In this document: in pieces, positions 60,332 to 61,349 of the stretch | Position numbering within the stretch: the stretch's first letter is position 1 | How the letters are laid out: every line of letters starts with the position of its first letter | Notes under the pieces: generated by a model | Database searches by the model: none | What the model saw: the letters and a program-made list of their open reading frames with translations, nothing else | Told to the model about the DNA's origin: nothing | Translations under genes and position numbers: made by a program | Assembly: GCA_947449835.1 (NCBI GenBank) | Contig: CANFSZ010000009.1 | Span: 1-61,349 of the forward strand | Length of the DNA stretch: 61,349 nt | Direction: 5' to 3' | Source: Opitutia bacterium | Lineage (GTDB): Bacteria; Verrucomicrobiota; Verrucomicrobiia; Opitutales; Opitutaceae

Positions 60332-60369
60332 AAAAATAAAAAACGCGCCGACAGTGACGTCGGCGCGTT
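60332..60369 (-). terminator. Rho-independent terminator of the rpoA-rplQ operon
   Basis: A perfect 11-bp stem (AACGCGCCGAC 60342-60352 / GTCGGCGCGTT 60359-60369) with a 6-base loop is followed on the minus strand by a T-rich tract (TTTTTATTTTTA). Confidence 0.93.
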
Positions 60370-60422
60370 GAAGTGAAGCAGAGGCTGATTTTAACCAGCC
60401 TTTGGGCTAAGAGAGCTTGGAC

Positions 60423-60920
60423 TTAAGCTTTGGCGTCGCCTTCAGCCGCGGGAGCGGATTCAGCGGCAGCGGCAGCCTTGGGGGCTTTGGCTTTCTTGGC
60501 TTTGGCGGGCTTTTTGGCCTGCTTGTAGCCAGGGTCATCGGCCTTTACGAACTCGATGAGCGCCATTTCAGCGGCGTCGCCGGTGGAACGTGGTCCGAGT
60601 TTGTAGATGCGGGTGTAACCGCCGGCACGATTGGCGAAGTCCTTGTATTTTTCATTGAAGAGAAGGGTGATCGCATTCTCGTCGCGCACGTCGGCCAAGG
60701 CCAGACGGCGGAGGTGAATGGCATCCTTCTTGTCGGTCTTCAACGCGGCTTTTTTGGCCTTGGTGATGACCTTCTCGATGAAGGGACGGAGGGCTTTAGC
60801 CTTCGTGAAGGTGGTTTGGATCCGGCCGTGGGTGATGAGGGAGGCGGCCATATTGGCCATCATCGCCTTACGGTGCGGAGCGGTTACGCCTAAGGAGGCG
60901 TGGTGTTTATTGTGACGCAT
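60423..60920 (-). CDS. rplQ: Ribosomal protein L17 with Lys/Ala-rich tail
   Basis: A 165-residue protein beginning MRHNKHHASLGVTAPHRKAM, the usual RHxxxxxxLxRxxxHRxAM start of L17. The core (1-125) ends around TRIYKLGPRSTGDAAEMALI. The tail of about 30 residues is Lys/Ala-rich (AKAKKAKAPKAAAAAES) and is absent from short L17 proteins. It is the last gene of the ribosomal operon after rpoA. The leader AACACACCGACC-ATG has no Shine-Dalgarno. Confidence 0.97.
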   Translation of the reverse strand: MRHNKHHASLGVTAPHRKAMMANMAASLITHGRIQTTFTKAKALRPFIEKVITKAKKAALKTDKKDAIHLRRLALADVRDENAITLLFNEKYKDFANRAGGYTRIYKLGPRSTGDAAEMALIEFVKADDPGYKQAKKPAKAKKAKAPKAAAAAESAPAAEGDAKA

Positions 60921-61004
60921 GGTCGGTGTGTTTTAGATCGGCGCACGATCGGCAATCGGGTCGCAGCGTAGGGCGACACAGACGGCGCGGGCGCCAAAAA
61001 GGAA

Positions 61005-61349
61005 TTAGGCTTCTTTCTTGGTCTCAAGGAGGCGTTCGTCGAACTTCATGCCAAGCGAGAGGCCGAGGGCTTCGAGCTTGTCCTTGATTTCGTTGAGCGA
61101 CTTCTTGCCGAAGTTGCGGTATTTGAGCATCTCTTGCTCGGACTTCATCGCGAGTTCGCCCACGGTGGTGATGTTCGCGTTGTTCAAGCAATTCGCGGCG
61201 CGGACGGAGAGTTCGATCTCGTTGACCGACATGTTGAGGAGTTTGCGGAGCTTGTTCTGCTCTTCGCTGACCTCGGACTGTTGGTTTTCGAATTCGTAGG
61301 TCTCTTCGCTGACGCGATCGAAGACGTCGAGGTGATGCTTCAGGATCGA
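61005..61349 (-). CDS. rpoA: RNA polymerase alpha subunit, 3' part
   Basis: Only the last 114 codons are in the window; the gene continues past the right edge. The alpha-CTD is visible: [19 protein letters not shown], then [15 protein letters not shown] and the [23 protein letters not shown]-binding helix-hairpin-helix, ending [13 protein letters not shown]. The linker before it is acidic ([20 protein letters not shown]). It precedes rplQ by 84 bases, the conserved order. Confidence 0.97.
   Translation of the reverse strand, partial: SILKHHLDVFDRVSEETYEFENQQSEVSEEQNKLRKLLNMSVNEIELSVRAANCLNNANITTVGELAMKSEQEMLKYRNFGKKSLNEIKDKLEALGLSLGMKFDERLLETKKEA

Overview
The window is a gene-dense, high-GC (about 60 % by eye) stretch of bacterial chromosome. 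I infer a member of Verrucomicrobiota close to Opitutaceae. The support is resemblance rather than a marker search: a very large TonB-dependent receptor with the leader and plug style common in that group, outer-membrane genes (kdsA, lnt), a SecA with a [13 protein letters not shown]-type segment, and start codons that mostly lack a Shine-Dalgarno sequence and follow pyrimidine-rich leaders. No rRNA, tRNA, insertion sequence, phage gene or CRISPR array was seen. The region looks like stable core chromosome with a few accessory islands.

Layout. 1-2316 (minus): a MoxR ATPase / DUF58 / VWA (Bat-type) cluster, with the VWA gene cut by the left edge. 2635-5481 (plus): a large secreted M14-type peptidase. 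5607-9910 (minus): small membrane protein, pyrG, kdsA, a lone lipoyl-domain protein and fabH. 9991-16196 (plus): DUF6941-like protein, PfkB sugar/nucleoside kinase, secreted D-aminoacylase-type hydrolase, proA, a DUF2306 membrane protein and a secreted unknown. 16602-29997 (plus): birA, then a five-gene envelope cassette (ABC ATPase, ABC permease, GldG-like, DUF4340, AsmA-like), then recQ, argD, tspO and a VOC protein.

30044-44883 (minus): PhyH-type dioxygenase, L-rhamnose isomerase, a TMTC-like TPR membrane protein, the TonB-dependent receptor, lnt, secA, a UDP-glucuronate decarboxylase-like epimerase and tgt. 44954-46900 (plus): pabA/trpG, nrdR, an unknown gene and a HIT hydrolase. 46909-51234 (minus): dprA, nnr, an unknown membrane protein, acpS and pdxJ. 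51291-52019 (plus): a VC0807-type membrane protein. 52116-61349 (minus): gltA, hisH, hisB-hisC-hisD, a periplasmic unknown, guaA, a zinc-ribbon membrane protein, rplQ and the 3' part of rpoA.

How the genes work together. Envelope building is the main theme: kdsA (Kdo for LPS), fabH and acpS (fatty acids), secA and lnt (export and lipoprotein maturation), UXS (nucleotide sugars), the Gld-type ABC cassette with its AsmA-like partner, and the TonB receptor. Biosynthesis forms the second: his genes, argD, proA, guaA, pyrG, pdxJ and birA. I found no obviously new defence or mobile system. The best leads are a tRNA-guanine transglycosylase that has lost two of its four zinc ligands, the catalytic-domain-free lipoyl protein, the GldA/GldG/DUF4340/AsmA cassette, and the genome-wide style of SD-less starts.
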